From: Pardosa pseudoannulata
Lineage: Eukaryota; Arthropoda; Arachnida; Araneae; Lycosidae
DNA length: 64,000 nt
Assembly (NCBI GenBank): GCA_032207245.1
Contig: CM063503.1
Coordinates: 104,824,560-104,888,559, forward strand
Reading direction: 5' to 3'
The first letter of the stretch is position 1. Every line of letters begins with the position of its first letter. Below are positions 12,137 to 24,719 of the stretch, one piece after another. A model generated the notes under the pieces. The model did no database searches. It saw nothing but the letters and a program-made list of their open reading frames with translations, and was not told the origin of the DNA. The position numbers were made by a program, and so were the translations under genes.

Positions 12137-15100
12137 TGTAAGAGAAACAGAGATAGAGAGTGTATGAGAGTGCACTTAAATGTTTTTCATTTCAAGAATC
12201 TAATTCGAGTAAGTAAAAAGTATTCAAAATACAAATAAATAAAAAATGGTTATTTACTTAAATGAAGAATGTTTATTTGAATGAAAGGTGAAGAATGAAG
12301 TAAAATTTTAAAATAATACGTTTTTTAACTATTATCCAGAAAATCAATATAATTTAACCATTAAAATTATACATTTTTGTGGGCTACACAGGAAGAATTA
12401 AAGTTGAAAGAAATAGATGATTTCATTTTGTCTCTCAGTTTTTATGGAGCTAAAATTTTAACTATTGAATGTGGTAGAAGCGGGATTGTCAACTTTAGAA
12501 AGTAGTAAACATTTACGATGCAGAAGTTTAGTATTCGGTAAGATATATCTCTTGACTCGCGAACTATAAAACTCTTGTCTATAAACAATTCGTGAAGAAG
12601 TAAATAATCTGAGATTAAAGAAAGTGAATCACAACTTTAAAATTATTTCATCGTCAGGTAGGGATAAAAATTTATAAATAAGCTATAGTAAAAATTTGTA
12701 TGCAATTTTCACAACCTTTCTTAAAATACAATAATTCTCTTCGACACCTAAGGATGTACATTCATGTCCACACGATGTCTTGGATGTCGAATGATATCAT
12801 TGTGCTGATACGCTTGTTAAGGTAACTGCATAAGTTAAAAAATGTATTTTGACTTAAAATATTTGAAAACTCTTGTAGTGTTGCATTTTAGATAGCAAAC
12901 ATTTAGGATTCGAAATATATTTTATTTAGTTTCTTTCGCTGTACCAGTTTAGCATTCAGATACACTTATATTTCTTCACTCCCAGGCTACAAAGTGCAAA
13001 TCTATTGTCCATTAGCAGATTAAGAAAATATCATTATATTAAAAATTTATGGTTTAAATTTTAAGATAAAAAATGCTTTATTTTTCTTCCATAGTAATTA
13101 GAATAATGTTTAAAGTAAATCACTCCTATGAATTTGCATTTACAGTCTGAAAGAAAAAATTATCTTGTATGGAGGTTTTAAAATTTATTATAGTTAATTC
13201 ATGATACATTTATTAACTAGTGATAACCGATAATTATGTAATATATAGTGGTAATACTGGTTACGCTACAAATTGTGTTTCTCCTGTTTATTTTCCAGCT
13301 TTTAACTCCCTTTATATTATCTCACCTTTATTTTCCGTCTTTCTTACGCAATACTAATTTCATTGTAACACTAATCGTGTAAATGTATTTTACTGGTGCT
13401 TGAACGATAAAGTGAATATGCACAGAAAGCGCCAAATAGCTAGAGTAGATATGAGATAGCATTGATCCTTATAAACACTTTGAGCTAACTCTTTCAATAA
13501 TATCGAGTATATACTATAAAAAATATACTAATATGTTATCAATTTGCTCTCTTAAAGCAATTATGTAAGTGGCTGGGAAATCTATTTATAGCTATTGATA
13601 TAACACAGAGTTAATAAAAAGAAGAGTTTTATTGGACTTCAAAATTTTGAGCTAAGTCTAAATATTATGTGTTTATTACATAGTTCTCATTATTTAGAAT
13701 ATTTATCAAAATTAAAATAGGTTTATAACTGCAGTCATATGTTACACTTACGTATAATTTTCGTGTTTATCTACTATAAATTCTTTAGTTATAAGAAAAT
13801 GGTGTTTAGAAAAATTTTCCATTATTGGAAACAAACAGTTAAATCCTAGCGAGCACACTGTTTTAATTTAAAGCCTTTTAAAGAGCATTTTTTGGACAAA
13901 ACTTTTTAAATTTTTACGTAGATTAGTTTAAACATTTTTCTAGTATTTTTAATAATTAGCAACATGGCAATTAAAAAGTTATGAAGCAAGAAAAATTGGG
14001 GAATTCTAAACATGTATTTTAATTTTTTAAAAGTTAAAAGTGGCTTTCATAATTTCAAATGTGTTTTTCTCAGATCGGTATTTTTAATGAAATGTTGAAA
14101 CTTGAAATGTGATTTCTGAAAAGTTATCAAAAATATTTTGTTGAAAATTTTTATGAATGCTTTTGATAGTATTTACTCGTAAATGACATAAAAGCTTTAA
14201 ATTTGGATAATTTTTAATGATGTTACACTCATAGTTAGATATAAAGGTAATGAAAATTTGTTAAAAATTCAATGTGTATGATTTTGAAGGACCAAAATTT
14301 TTTACCAAATGTAAATTAAGCAAAGATTTTAGGTGATTCACTAATCCAGTGTATAAGAAATGTGTTGCATCAAAAAATATTGAAATAATATAATTTATTA
14401 AAAAATTAGACTTTTTGAAAAAAGACGATTTTTTTACTATATTTTCTTCATTTATTAGAAATTTTATAAAAACTTCTCCAGGAATAAACTTTTTAAGTTC
14501 AATTCTCTATGATAATATAAAAAATAAATCTAAAAATGTAAAAACATGAACTAGTTTCTACGTTTAAAGAAAAAAGTTCTCCGAACGTAGAGGGATACCT
14601 TAAGGTATCCGTCTACTTTCAGCGTTAACAGCTATAACTTTTCTTTAAAATGCCGTAGAGACAAAACAAAAACAGATTTAGAAGCCTAAAAGGTAAAATT
14701 TTACAATAGAAAAATTATTAATTTTTGCAAAAAATGACGTTTTTAACGTGAACGAATACCTTAAAGTTTTATACATTTTTAATCTGTGGTAAAGTAAAAT
14801 AACTATATATTGGAGATTTTACTTTATTTATGCGTATAGCATCTATGTGAGTAAGTATGTGTTATGCATAAATAAAATGGTGGTCTGGTGTTTAGATCAT
14901 AAAACAATTATAAACGATATGATAAAGGTATGGTTAAACAAATGTGTAATGCTTATCAATACATTGCTTACATTATAGTTTTTCTTATTTATGTAAAAAC
15001 ATGAAGCAATATATTGATGCTTTTTCTTGTAAGAATTCTTTGATGCTTTAAATTTTAAGAACGATTTTTAAACTGATTATAAAAACATTTTTATTATATT

Positions 15101-16018
15101 TTAGATAAAATAATTTTAATAGTTGGCTTCATGCAATTGTATTCATAAGATTTGTACTTTTTAACAGAATTAAAAACATCTCTTTGTTTAGGATGCAGTA
15201 CACAGTGTAATAACTTTTGATGCATGGAAGAATAACATTGAAACTGTATGTATTTCAAATGTTTTAAAGTTATATTATTTATGGCCCTTGAATTTACTAG
15301 TAGGGATTTTAAAATGTATGGTGATTTCTACAATAAATAAATATATTTAATTAATTTGTTACAAATGAATATGTGTAATGATAGGAAAATATTTAAAAAG
15401 ACAGTAATTTTTGGCTTTCTTAATAATTATTTATATGGAGTCGAACACTTCTGTGTAAAACAGAGTGTAAATGAAATAATTATAATTTAAATGGATGTCA
15501 TTTTAAACTTTACGGCACATTTGCCAACTTTTCTTACGTTAATACACGCACTGGATAAACTTTACCTTAAAGTTACTCTCCTCTAGAATTTTTAAATCCT
15601 TTTTTATGTATGGTAATTTGGATCAATATAAACATTTGATACTTCTCATAAAGTACTTACTAAATATTTCTTAAAGTTAGTAGTGCTTGTTTACTGAATT
15701 ATTTACTTGGTACTAAATTATTTAAGAATATTTCTACAAATATTTACCGGACACGTACAGAGAACTTCAAAACATCTATCAACTATTGGTAAAATGTAGT
15801 GTTCAGGTGATTATCACATCTTGTAGGCAACTTATTGTATATAGTGTAATTCGTAAAAGGGAAACTTTGTATGGAAGCAGAAAAATGATGAGAAGAAAAA
15901 GATAGGGCATAGTCTCCGGTACTGAAAGATAGTTTTCTTCGATACCTAGGGATGTATAAAGATATAGTATAGAAATTAGATTCTTGTTTTCCGTTAAAAT
16001 TAAAATTATATATTCCCG
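12137..16018. other. AT-rich gene-free stretch
   Basis: No supported gene. It holds one perfect 18 bp palindrome (14593-14610) inside a slightly GC-richer patch (about 14575-14770), and otherwise simple AT-rich DNA. Confidence 0.55.
14593..14610. repeat. Perfect 18 bp palindrome
   Basis: GGATACCTTAAGGTATCC equals its own reverse complement. A related string (GAATACCTTAAAG) lies near 14754. Function unknown; possibly part of an unidentified repeat. Confidence 0.7.
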
Positions 16019-16373
16019 TACTGACACATATTCTCTCTAACACATACACTTGTGTCTGTGTATGTTTGTATATACATAATTTTAATCTAAAGATAAAGCA
16101 TAATTTAAATGGCACGCAATCTCTTTCAACTAAGACCTGTTTGGAATCTATTTCAAATTTTCTCTTATTATAATACACCTCAAAATTTAAAATTATATAT
16201 GTGTGTACTGACACACATTCTCTGTAACACATACACGTGTGTCTGTGTATGTTTTTATATACGCAATTTTAATCTAATGAAATACAATAATGAAAATGAC
16301 ATACAGTCTCTTTCAAAGAAGACCTGTTTAGAGTCCATTTCAAATAGGCTATAATTATAATACACCTCAAAAT
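16019..16373 (+). repeat. 187 bp tandem duplication
   Basis: Two adjacent diverged copies start at 16019 and 16206, each opening with TACTGACACA. Shared landmarks are AACACATACAC, TGTGTCTGTGTATGTTT, ATTTTAATCTAA, TCTCTTTCAA, GACCTGTTT and AATACACCTCAAAAT. The apparent long minus-strand frame across this region (15783-16232) is a by-product of the duplication plus chance. Confidence 0.9.
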
Positions 16374-17829
16374 AGTGTCAGACTCATATAAACTAATGAG
16401 TGTAGTGAAAAAGATATATTAATGATACACATGAAATTGTTGTTATTTATTTTTCAGTAATCATCTTCATTATTTTTTAAATAATAAACATTTTAGTTAT
16501 TCTGTAATTATTCTTTATGATTTAATCGTATTTCAGTGTAGTTAAACATATGGCAGCTCTTTAAACCCCATTTACATAGCAACATTTCAAAGTCACTGAA
16601 TTTGAATTGAAAATAAAGGGCCGTCGATTTTTGATAGCACACATACGTGTCATCTTGGGCCCGAAGTTAAAGTGATTACGGTTAGAGGGTAAACCAGGAA
16701 GAAACGGGAGATTTTTTACGATAATCCATAATCAAAGATAATTAATTAGCGTACTTTTACTTTTACCTTCTATTACGTTTCACTTAAAATCGACTTTGAT
16801 TAAGTTGTTTTTAAACGCAGTCATTCTTTGCTCAGAAGTACTTGAGATATTTCTACTGTTTTTTAAAATTAAAGTTATGATTGGATCACAGTACATAAAT
16901 GAATATGATCCGATTATATATTTTATAGTACAAATAATATTTCATGCTTTAGCTTCTATATTCTTAATTATTATGAAACCGTTTATCGTAATTTTGTCGA
17001 ATATGCTATCATTATTAAAAAATATTTGATAAAAATGAGCAGTTTACTATATCATTTTTATATAAATTTTTGAGACATTAAATCATGAACAGCCTTAATA
17101 ATTAGCAAGTTAGGACATGAGGGAATTAAGAGATATTAGTTTTTAACGAAACAAAATTTAGATACTTTCTGGATAACATTCAAAAGAATGTGAGTTACTA
17201 AAAAAATCATATTTTAAATGAATGCCTATGTATTACGTGACAATCCCTGCTTTAGAACAAAATTCTATAAATGTTGTCATTGAAATACTAGAGAGCAATG
17301 AATCTGGGATACAATAGCTATGGATCTAGAGTGTGCTAAAAGAAAATGAGTATTTAAAATTTATAAATAACTTTCAAAAATTTTATATTGGTAAATTTTG
17401 TAGGTTTCTTCTTTACTTGCCTAGTTTCAGTGAGAGTCTGAAATACATTTTAATTTATTGTTGATATCTTTACAAATTTTCATAATATACTCTTTGACAC
17501 GTACAATGTTTCCTAGCAATATTGGATAGAAAACAATATGACAAATGTGTGGAATTTTTTCGAGCCTCATCAGTTGGAGAGTATTTTCTTTGCATACTCA
17601 TATCACGTCCTTACTTTATTTTTTAAAATTTAATTTGACCATTATATTCCTCTTGTAAAACTGCATCTTATCTGTAAGTTTCATAAGTCGTTGGTAGTAA
17701 CTTTGGGAATTATGAGGAATAAACTTGTAAAAATATTTGCAATGTTTAAAAAATACCTTACTATTTCTATTTTTTTATTAATTCCTTTAACTATAACCTG
17801 TACTCAGAAAGATTTTATTAAAAATTAGA
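16374..17829. other. AT-rich stretch, one weak exon candidate
   Basis: A small patch at 16620-16700 is GC-richer (GGGCCGTCG, TTGGGCCCGAAG) without coding signal. Apart from the candidate frame at 16824-17029 I see nothing supportable. Confidence 0.5.
16824..17029 (+). CDS. Weak candidate exon, hydrophobic unknown
   Basis: An open frame follows a pyrimidine-rich stretch and a possible splice acceptor (AAACGCAG ending near 16821) and runs to TGA at 17027. It would encode about 68 residues, strongly hydrophobic, with two or three possible membrane helices (including YFIVQIIFHALASIFLIIMK). There is no family motif that I recognise. AT-rich DNA readily gives such I/L/F/K-rich frames by chance, so it may well be spurious. 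Confidence 0.12.
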
Positions 17830-18490
17830 AGTGGGGGGACAGCGCACTCTCATCTGGGGACATCAGCCTTAAGCTGGTGATTGCAGGTTTCTTTGGATGC
17901 CTAGGCCGGAGGACTTATCCCTTGTTATGAGGCTAATAAATTCATGATGAGTGTCCAGTCTTTAAGATTAAATACAATTAAATAAAAAATGGGGTGAAAA
18001 ATTACTAGCCTGGCTCTAGTCAAAGATATGAAAAATATGAAAAAAAAAGGATAAAATGAAAAAATTAATTTAAGGGAGTGGATAATATTTTTTATTAAAG
18101 AAAATACTGTGGACTACAATAAAAAATAAAGAGTGAATTATAGTTAAGTTAAAATGAGAAGTTAAAAGCCTTAAGCTGTACTTGCTTAAGCTTACCTGTC
18201 GACTGGGCAGTGTGAAATGAGTACAAATTGGGGAGTATACCTACTTTAGGTATATAGGGTATCACAATCCCGAGATAGCTCAGTAAAACGTCCTCTGTTC
18301 TTACTTCGCGGTAGTCTCGATCTTTTCTTTGTAAAGATTGCTCCTTACTGGGTTGGACAAAATTAAATTCGGACCGTAACCGACCTCTCGTAGGTCAGCC
18401 GGGGTTTAATAGCCGCTTCGGATTGCTGTCGTGGAGGTTAGAACTTAACTGTTATTACTCTGTATGGGTGAAATCCTGGGTCACATTAGA
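17830..18490 (+). repeat. Unclassified GC-richer repeat scraps
   Basis: Two GC-richer blocks (17833-17925 and 18180-18475) are separated by A-rich DNA. The first contains ACAGCGCACTCTCATCTGGG and CCTTAAGCTGGTGATTGCAG, which read like a decayed tRNA-type SINE head, with a B-box equivalent degraded to GGTTTC. The second (GACCGTAACCGACCTCTCG, GTCAGCCGGGGTTTAATAGC) has no coding frame. They may be parts of one old composite insertion that also includes the SINE at 18801-19060. Confidence 0.4.
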
Positions 18491-18800
18491 CTAATGTAAT
18501 TAAAAAATTAGAAAGATTTCCTAGCTCTTTATAATACAAGTTGATGAAAATTGTTTTCTCTTTCAATATTTGGATGCTCCACTAAGAGCATAAATTATCG
18601 AAAAGTCAATGTAAAGTGGGAATAAATCTGTTTATATATAGTCAAAGTTAGTAAAGAAATCTCCAAGTAAATATTTAGAAAAATAAAAAAAATAATCTTA
18701 ACTTTTAGGTGGGGATAATATTTTGGTTCTTTAGTGTATATTCATCCGAAATTTAAAAAAAAAAAAATTAAAATATACACAACAATCATCTAAAAAATAC

Positions 18801-19060
18801 TCCCCGGCTCTACAGCTCAACAAGTGGGGCCATGACGTATGGTGCCAGTCTTATTTCGAGACCAAGTGCCCTGGGGTGCTAAGCATATGTCCCGGTTAGG
18901 TATTTAACTTACGCAGAACGCCCAGTGTTTACTACCCAAGCATAAGTGGTTCTCAGTTTATATACCCACTGAAGGAATGAACGACTGAGCCAACCTTCCC
19001 AATCCGGAGGATCGAACCTCAGACCTGTAATTTGGAAGCGATATCCCAACTCCACTGGGC
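18801..19060 (-). mobile_element. tRNA-derived SINE, second family
   Basis: Read on the minus strand, the element starts at about 19060 with a tRNA-like head (AGTGGAGTTGGGATATCGC, then AGGTCTGAGGTTCGATCCTC). The internal pol III B box GGTTCGATCC lies at 19009-19018. The body continues through CTCAGTCGTTCATTCC, TTGGGTAGTAAACACTGGGC and ACTTGTTGAGCTGTAGAGCC to about 18801. It is clearly GC-richer than its surroundings. No clean target-site duplication was found, so exact ends are uncertain. It is a non-coding relic. Confidence 0.7.
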
Positions 19061-20677
19061 TTTAATACAATAATGATCATGATGATTTAAATAAAAATGT
19101 ATATTTCCCTTAACTTTATTACATTACCTTTTATACTGTATTCTCTCTATTAATGAATACCCCTAAATTAATTTACTCCATCAAAAATATTATCATATTA
19201 AAATGCTTATAATAATATTTCCTTATTATTATCATCTAGAAGCAACAGGAAGATGCCAAGCATCTTCAAAGTACTTACATTTTATGGATTTTTAAATGTT
19301 AATAAATTTTATTATCTTAAAGATCCACTAGTTACGGCTATGACAATAAAGATAACTGTTTGCTTCAAAATTTAAAACGAAAGTTCAGTAAATGGGAGAT
19401 CAATCTAAAAAGATAATGATATCTTTAAAGGGGAAATCATATATTAGAAAATAAGATTTCATTGGTTTTGTTAGCCATAAAATTGAATTTTATATCTTTG
19501 TTAATTACAAAGAAAAATCTTCAATCTTTGATAATAATTTTAGACAACTCTTGGTCATTTATTTAAGTCAAGAAATTCATTAGTGACTTGTCATTGAATT
19601 CATTTACTCTTGTTATTTATACAGATATTACCCCTGACATTTGTTGTCAGCTGAACCACGAACACAGCTTTCTGTTACAGAGATACGTCAAGTAGTGTTC
19701 AAGAACTGTAGATGACAAATTTATCTCTATGTCCGTTGCTGTTACAGGTATTGTCATTTTTTACTGTCACTTCTTTTGCTTCTAACTGTCACTGAAAGAA
19801 GTCGGATAGTATCTCAGTAACTTTTTTATTTGTTTCTTGGTTTCATAATAACTTTTTCACTAGTTTTTCTCTTTGTTAATGCATATTTCATAAAATAACT
19901 AATTAATACTCATTCGTTTTTATCAACTTTCATTAAAGACACGTTTTACTTCGGATTATTATTTGTATTAATGCATTTTAAAAGGAAATAAAAACCTAAA
20001 TCACTAAATATACTTTTTCAAGGAAATGAAAAAATTTGAAACAAAATTCCAATAAAAATGATTCACTATGTTACAGGATATTTATTTCGGTTGAGAGGAC
20101 TATAAATTTAGAAATTTTCCCATGAAATTGACTTAGTACTCAGTTAATTTCATGGGAAGACTGGCTTGAAAGCATGTGTTTTAAAATACACTGCCATTTA
20201 ACTTATTAAATCTCACTTTTTTTACAAATGATTTTTAAATTCTTTTATATTTTACTTACAGTTTTGCGTTTCATTGATACATTTTAATAGAGGAGAAATA
20301 TAAGTTAATTTATAGTCAGAATAAAAATATTTTCTTACGAAAGTAGTATATATTTGTATTGGTTCTATTAATTAAGCTTAAAATTTTTAATAATAGGATA
20401 TATTATATTAAAAGAATTTTTTTTTTTAAATTAAGGAAACTTTTTAACAATAAAATCAATACTTAAAAGAAACAGTCAAATAAATATGACATGTTTTCGT
20501 CTAGTTAATAAAAAAGATTAAAAGAAGTGTTTTTAAAAATAAATTGTCTACCTGAATAGAAAATTCGGTTTATTTAAAATAACATAGTAAGTTTAATTTC
20601 ATATTTAAGTAATTTACTCTAAAGTATTTTCTTATTTGTTTAAATAAATAAAAAAAATGAGACAATGTTTAAAAAAT
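19061..20677. other. AT-rich gene-free stretch with one hairpin
   Basis: No gene is seen. It contains the inverted repeat at 20117-20158; the remainder is simple AT-rich sequence. Confidence 0.55.
20117..20158. repeat. 17 bp inverted repeat, 8 nt loop
   Basis: Left arm TTCCCATGAAATTGACT (20117-20133) and right arm AGTTAATTTCATGGGAA (20142-20158) pair at 16 of 17 positions around the loop TAGTACTC. It is too short for a typical miRNA precursor. Function unknown. Confidence 0.75.
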
Positions 20678-20940
20678 CGAGGATATATCATTTCTTTAAA
20701 TAAAAATGTTTAAATTTTACATGCTTAAACTATTAAAATAGATGTTAAATGTGTTAATTTATGTAATGATAGAACGGAATTTCTAAACAAAGCTTCGAGG
20801 ATATATCATTTCTTTAAATAATAATGTTTAAATTTACATCCTGAAACTATTAAAATAGATATAAATGTGTTAATTTATGTAATAATAGAACGGAATTTCT
20901 AACAAAGCTTCGAGGATATATCATTTATAAATAATAAATT
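20678..20940 (+). repeat. 117 bp tandem repeat, 2.3 copies
   Basis: Copies start at 20678, 20795 and 20911, each opening CGAGGATATATCATTT. The two full copies share ACTATTAAAATAGAT, GTGTTAATTTATGTAAT and AGAACGGAATTTCTAA, and end in AAGCTT before the next unit. The third copy is truncated after about 25 bp. Confidence 0.95.
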
Positions 20941-21092
20941 TATTCACATCTGAAATGAGTATTATATGAATGCATTACCATATATGTACACACATAGAAC
21001 ACACACACCACATACATAAATTGACATTAATTTATTCACACGGAAATGAGTAGTTATATGAATGCATTACCATATATGTACACACACACCAT
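20937..21092 (+). repeat. 92 bp tandem repeat, about 1.7 copies
   Basis: Two copies start near 20937 and 21029 (TTTATTCACA, GAAATGAGTA, ATATGAATGCATTACCATAT, ATGTACACACA). This follows directly on the 117 bp repeat and leads into a TA array. Confidence 0.9.
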
Positions 21093-21101
21093 ATACAAAC
21101 A

Positions 21102-21106
21102 TTATA

Positions 21107-21172
<66 letters not shown>
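21102..21172. repeat. (TA)n array
   Basis: About 70 bp of TA with one TATTATAT slip at its left side, preceded by a short CA-rich run. Confidence 0.95.
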
Positions 21173-21175
<3 letters not shown>

Positions 21176-24100
21176 TTTATCTATATACAATATGAGAAAT
21201 ATTTAACTTTAAAATTTTTACACTACAAATACTAAATTTTTTAAAGCAATTGAATTTGATTGCTCATATTAAAAAACTATATGTAACAGGAGTACTTATA
21301 TAATTTTTGGTAGGATATTTATCTTAAATTATAATTTATAAACGATATCCCAGCGTTAAACATTATAAACTGTGAACAAGTAAATCCTCTGAAAAGATTT
21401 ATCTAAAAAATCTGTTTCTCTGTCAAAGTAAGAATAATGTTCTTTAATAAGAACATGAACGATTAAGCTTCGCAAATCCTGAATTATGCTAGTATAAAAT
21501 ACCCATATTACGTTTCATCAAGATAAAGACTGGTGGTGTTCCGCCTCATTAAGTACAATGCGAGAGTAATCGCTATATATTGGACGATTGTAGAAACTCA
21601 AAAAATGCTAGGTTTAAAGTAAATGCGGTAAATTGGAAACCTACGCATTTAATCTTTTTTTATATAAATAAATGAAAAGGCATGCCATTAGGTTAAACAT
21701 ATATTTCTGTTGCGGTTTAAGATTTAAAATAAATAAAGCAACATTCAATATTTGTTCGAATAAGCTTTTACATAAAGTATAGGTTTCATTATATAAGAAT
21801 ATCTTGAGATGTAGAACAACATATTACGACATTTATATTTTACACTACATTTCCAGTAATATAACAATTTATAGATTTATATAGATTTTAATAATGTGTT
21901 AGCAATGTTCACTAGATTTAAAACATATTTTAGGCTTTGAAATAATAGTCGTGTTAAAGAATAATAAAAGAATAAAATGGACAAAAAATAAATAATATGA
22001 AATGAACGATTAGATTAATTTATAAAAATGCAATTCAATATTGAGTATTTGATACAGAGTGGGGAATCATATGCTTCATTAAAATATATAAAAGAAATTT
22101 GGACTGCATTCCCCATAACTATTTTGGAATGGAAAAAAAAATTCTAGTATGTTTTAGGAGAGTACTTTAATTTAACTTTATTAGTGTAAAAATAGAATTG
22201 GAAGTGTAAATTGGGTTCAGAGAAAGAAATTTAAACATATAAATGTAAGAAATTTAAAAATGAATTTAATGAGTATTGATGTTATTATTCCTTAAAATCT
22301 AATTAAAAACGTTTCATAAAAAATGTTGGTCAAAAGAAAATGTAATACTACTAACAATGATCTAGGAATTTTTAGTCTGTTTATAAAGAAACTTAAATTA
22401 GGTTACCAAACCACACATTCAATACATAAAGTCCAATTTTAATGAACTATGTTTAAAACGTCTGTTAATAAAGATTTAAAAATTAACATACATGATTCCA
22501 GTAGTTTAAGGGATATATATTGAAAAATAAAATAGTCTGTAGTTATCGTTAGTAAATTCTTCCCTCAAATTAAAATGAAACTTATTTATGTAAATTAAAA
22601 TTGTGAACAATAAATACTCCGACTTTATAATCATAAAGCTTGTTATTTTATTAATTCATTTATCATCATTCTGTTACTACCAACAGCACAAAGTCTATTT
22701 TTTAATATACGTATGAAAATCTATCCAAAATATATTATTGCATTATGAAAAGAAAGTTTAAGTTACGGGAATATTAGCATGATCATAAAATCAATACAGT
22801 TGTTAACTTTCAATTGAAAAAGAGCCATTTACTTGGATATTGATTAAATAAAAGTTTTTTAAAATATTCGATTTTTATTGTATTGATCAAGAAATGAGTG
22901 TTGCAACTGTCCCTTACTGTAGAAAATCTTTAACGACTTGCAAAATTAGTTATTCATTGAGTTCTAACTCTAAGAAATTGTCAAACCCATCGAATATTTT
23001 GATGCATATTTTCAAACACTACCTCACAGAAACTTTTAAAGCAAATATATGGTAGTATATAAGAGTTCACTCTGTTAAAACAGCTGTTTACGATCTGGGA
23101 AACTTCAGTTAAGTTTTCGAAAGGGAAAACATATTGTCGAAAATGGTCCTTTCAGTTTATGGTCGAAAGTTTGAAACAACTCCTAAATCAGTGACAACGG
23201 AAATATTTCAGTAGTATGATTCATAGGAGGATTTTTTTGTTATTTCCTCTAAATGATTAGATTTATCCTAAACATTAACATTTCACCCTATAGTCAAATG
23301 ATTAATATTAACAGTTCCTTTTACTGATGAAAAATAGAAAGAGAAGAATATATGCAAATATTACTTCTTTATGTAAAAACATATAATAGAATTTTATTCC
23401 AGATATTTGTTAATTTGAAGTAGAAAATAACAAATATTTCTTAAACTGAAAAAGCAAACTCAGCTAATGGGAGTTTTGAATCCCGTTATAAAGATAAAAC
23501 TGTAATTATTTTGATTAACAGCATGATTCTAAAAGATAAAAGTTTTTCATTGTTTAAAAAGCATACCATATACCTCCATATAATGTTTGTTATCCTACTG
23601 TGAGTTTCGCAGGAATTTTAATAGGATATACAATCATTAGATTTGAATAAGTGTTTAATCCATTAAAATATAAAAAACCATATTTATTCATTAAATTAAC
23701 AAAAATCACAAGCATTTGTTTTTTGCTTAATTAAATAATAAAATATGTGTACTAAAATTGTATTTTGAAGCAAATGTATTAGGTATATTTTATGTGAGAT
23801 CAGAGATGAATTTAAAAGATTTATGATAAGCAAAACCACCCGTTTCGAAATAATGTTTAGAAGTACATTAGTAAAAAGTATTATTAAAGTTTTTTAAAAA
23901 AGCAAGATTTTCATAATCTTCAATTTACAGGTCAACTTTAAAAACATTTGCGATTAGAATATTCAGATATTTTTCTATTCATAATTTATTAGTTGAATAA
24001 TTTCAGTTAATTAAAGTTAATCAAATATCAAAATGTCATTAAATTAAAGGGCAGTCTTAGTTGATATCAATGTACACTTCTTGACTTTATCTGTATTATA

Positions 24101-24425
24101 TTTAGATATTTCATAAAATGACATGTTTGAGTGAGTAATAAATCATAATGGTTAATTCATGAGTTTAAGAGAATATTATCTTAAAATAATTTTTTTGCAG
24201 TACATTTTAGCATAGTATAAAAAAATATTGCATTACATTTTTGTGAATAACCATTTAAATAAGACATTACAACTTATATTATATGGGAATATGTAAACAT
24301 TTAAAGTTTTAACAATAGAAAAAATATTTGTTTAAATGTATTTACAGTATTGTATTTACTAGTTTGAATAATTATTTTTAAAATACACATTAATAATCAA
24401 TAAAAGTGAAATAATTTTGATGTTA
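21173..24425. other. AT-rich gene-free stretch
   Basis: No supported gene, RNA or mobile element. A slightly GC-richer patch at about 23040-23240 has a TATATAAG string near 23056, but no coding frame of note follows. Confidence 0.55.
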
Positions 24426-24719
24426 TTAGTTTACTTGATGAGGAAAAATAAACTTTTCAGATTTTTCCTTGTGTTTAAGAAACATACTAAGAGAGAACAA
24501 TGAAAGTGTGCCTTGTATTTGGTAAATAATTATTCTTAAATCATCTGCAGAAACATTTTTTATATTATGTTTACAGTATGATATGATTTCTGCTTTTAAA
24601 ATATGAACTAACAAATAGCAAAATACCTTAGGCTGACCCATCTGTGAAAACAAAGTTTGTCCAAGTTCGTCTATATTAATTAATTGATGAAGAACACTTA
24701 ATAACTTACTAGAAATCAT
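24426..24719 (-). CDS. Weak candidate exon or ORF, unknown
   Basis: A 97-codon minus-strand frame starts at an ATG (24719). The first ~30 residues (including VLHQLINIDELGQTLFSQMG) have a mixed composition more protein-like than most chance frames here, and are followed by a possible splice donor (CCTAAG then GTATTT). The rest is leucine- and isoleucine-rich and ends HQVN. An in-frame stop lies just upstream of the ATG. I recognise no family or domain. It may be a small exon, a decayed element or chance. Confidence 0.2.
   Translation of the reverse strand: MISSKLLSVLHQLINIDELGQTLFSQMGQPKVFCYLLVHILKAEIISYCKHNIKNVSADDLRIIIYQIQGTLSLFSLSMFLKHKEKSEKFIFPHQVN

Noticed and set aside
15783..16232. 149-codon minus-strand open frame, the longest non-microsatellite frame as given
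   Set aside because: It crosses a 187 bp tandem duplication, has no domain, and a second overlapping frame is almost as open. Best explained by chance.
20678..21092. CRISPR array
   Set aside because: Repeats are long, adjacent tandem units with no unique spacers, in a eukaryotic context.
23040..23240. Promoter with TATATAAG near 23056
   Set aside because: TATA-like strings are everywhere in this AT-rich window, and no gene follows.
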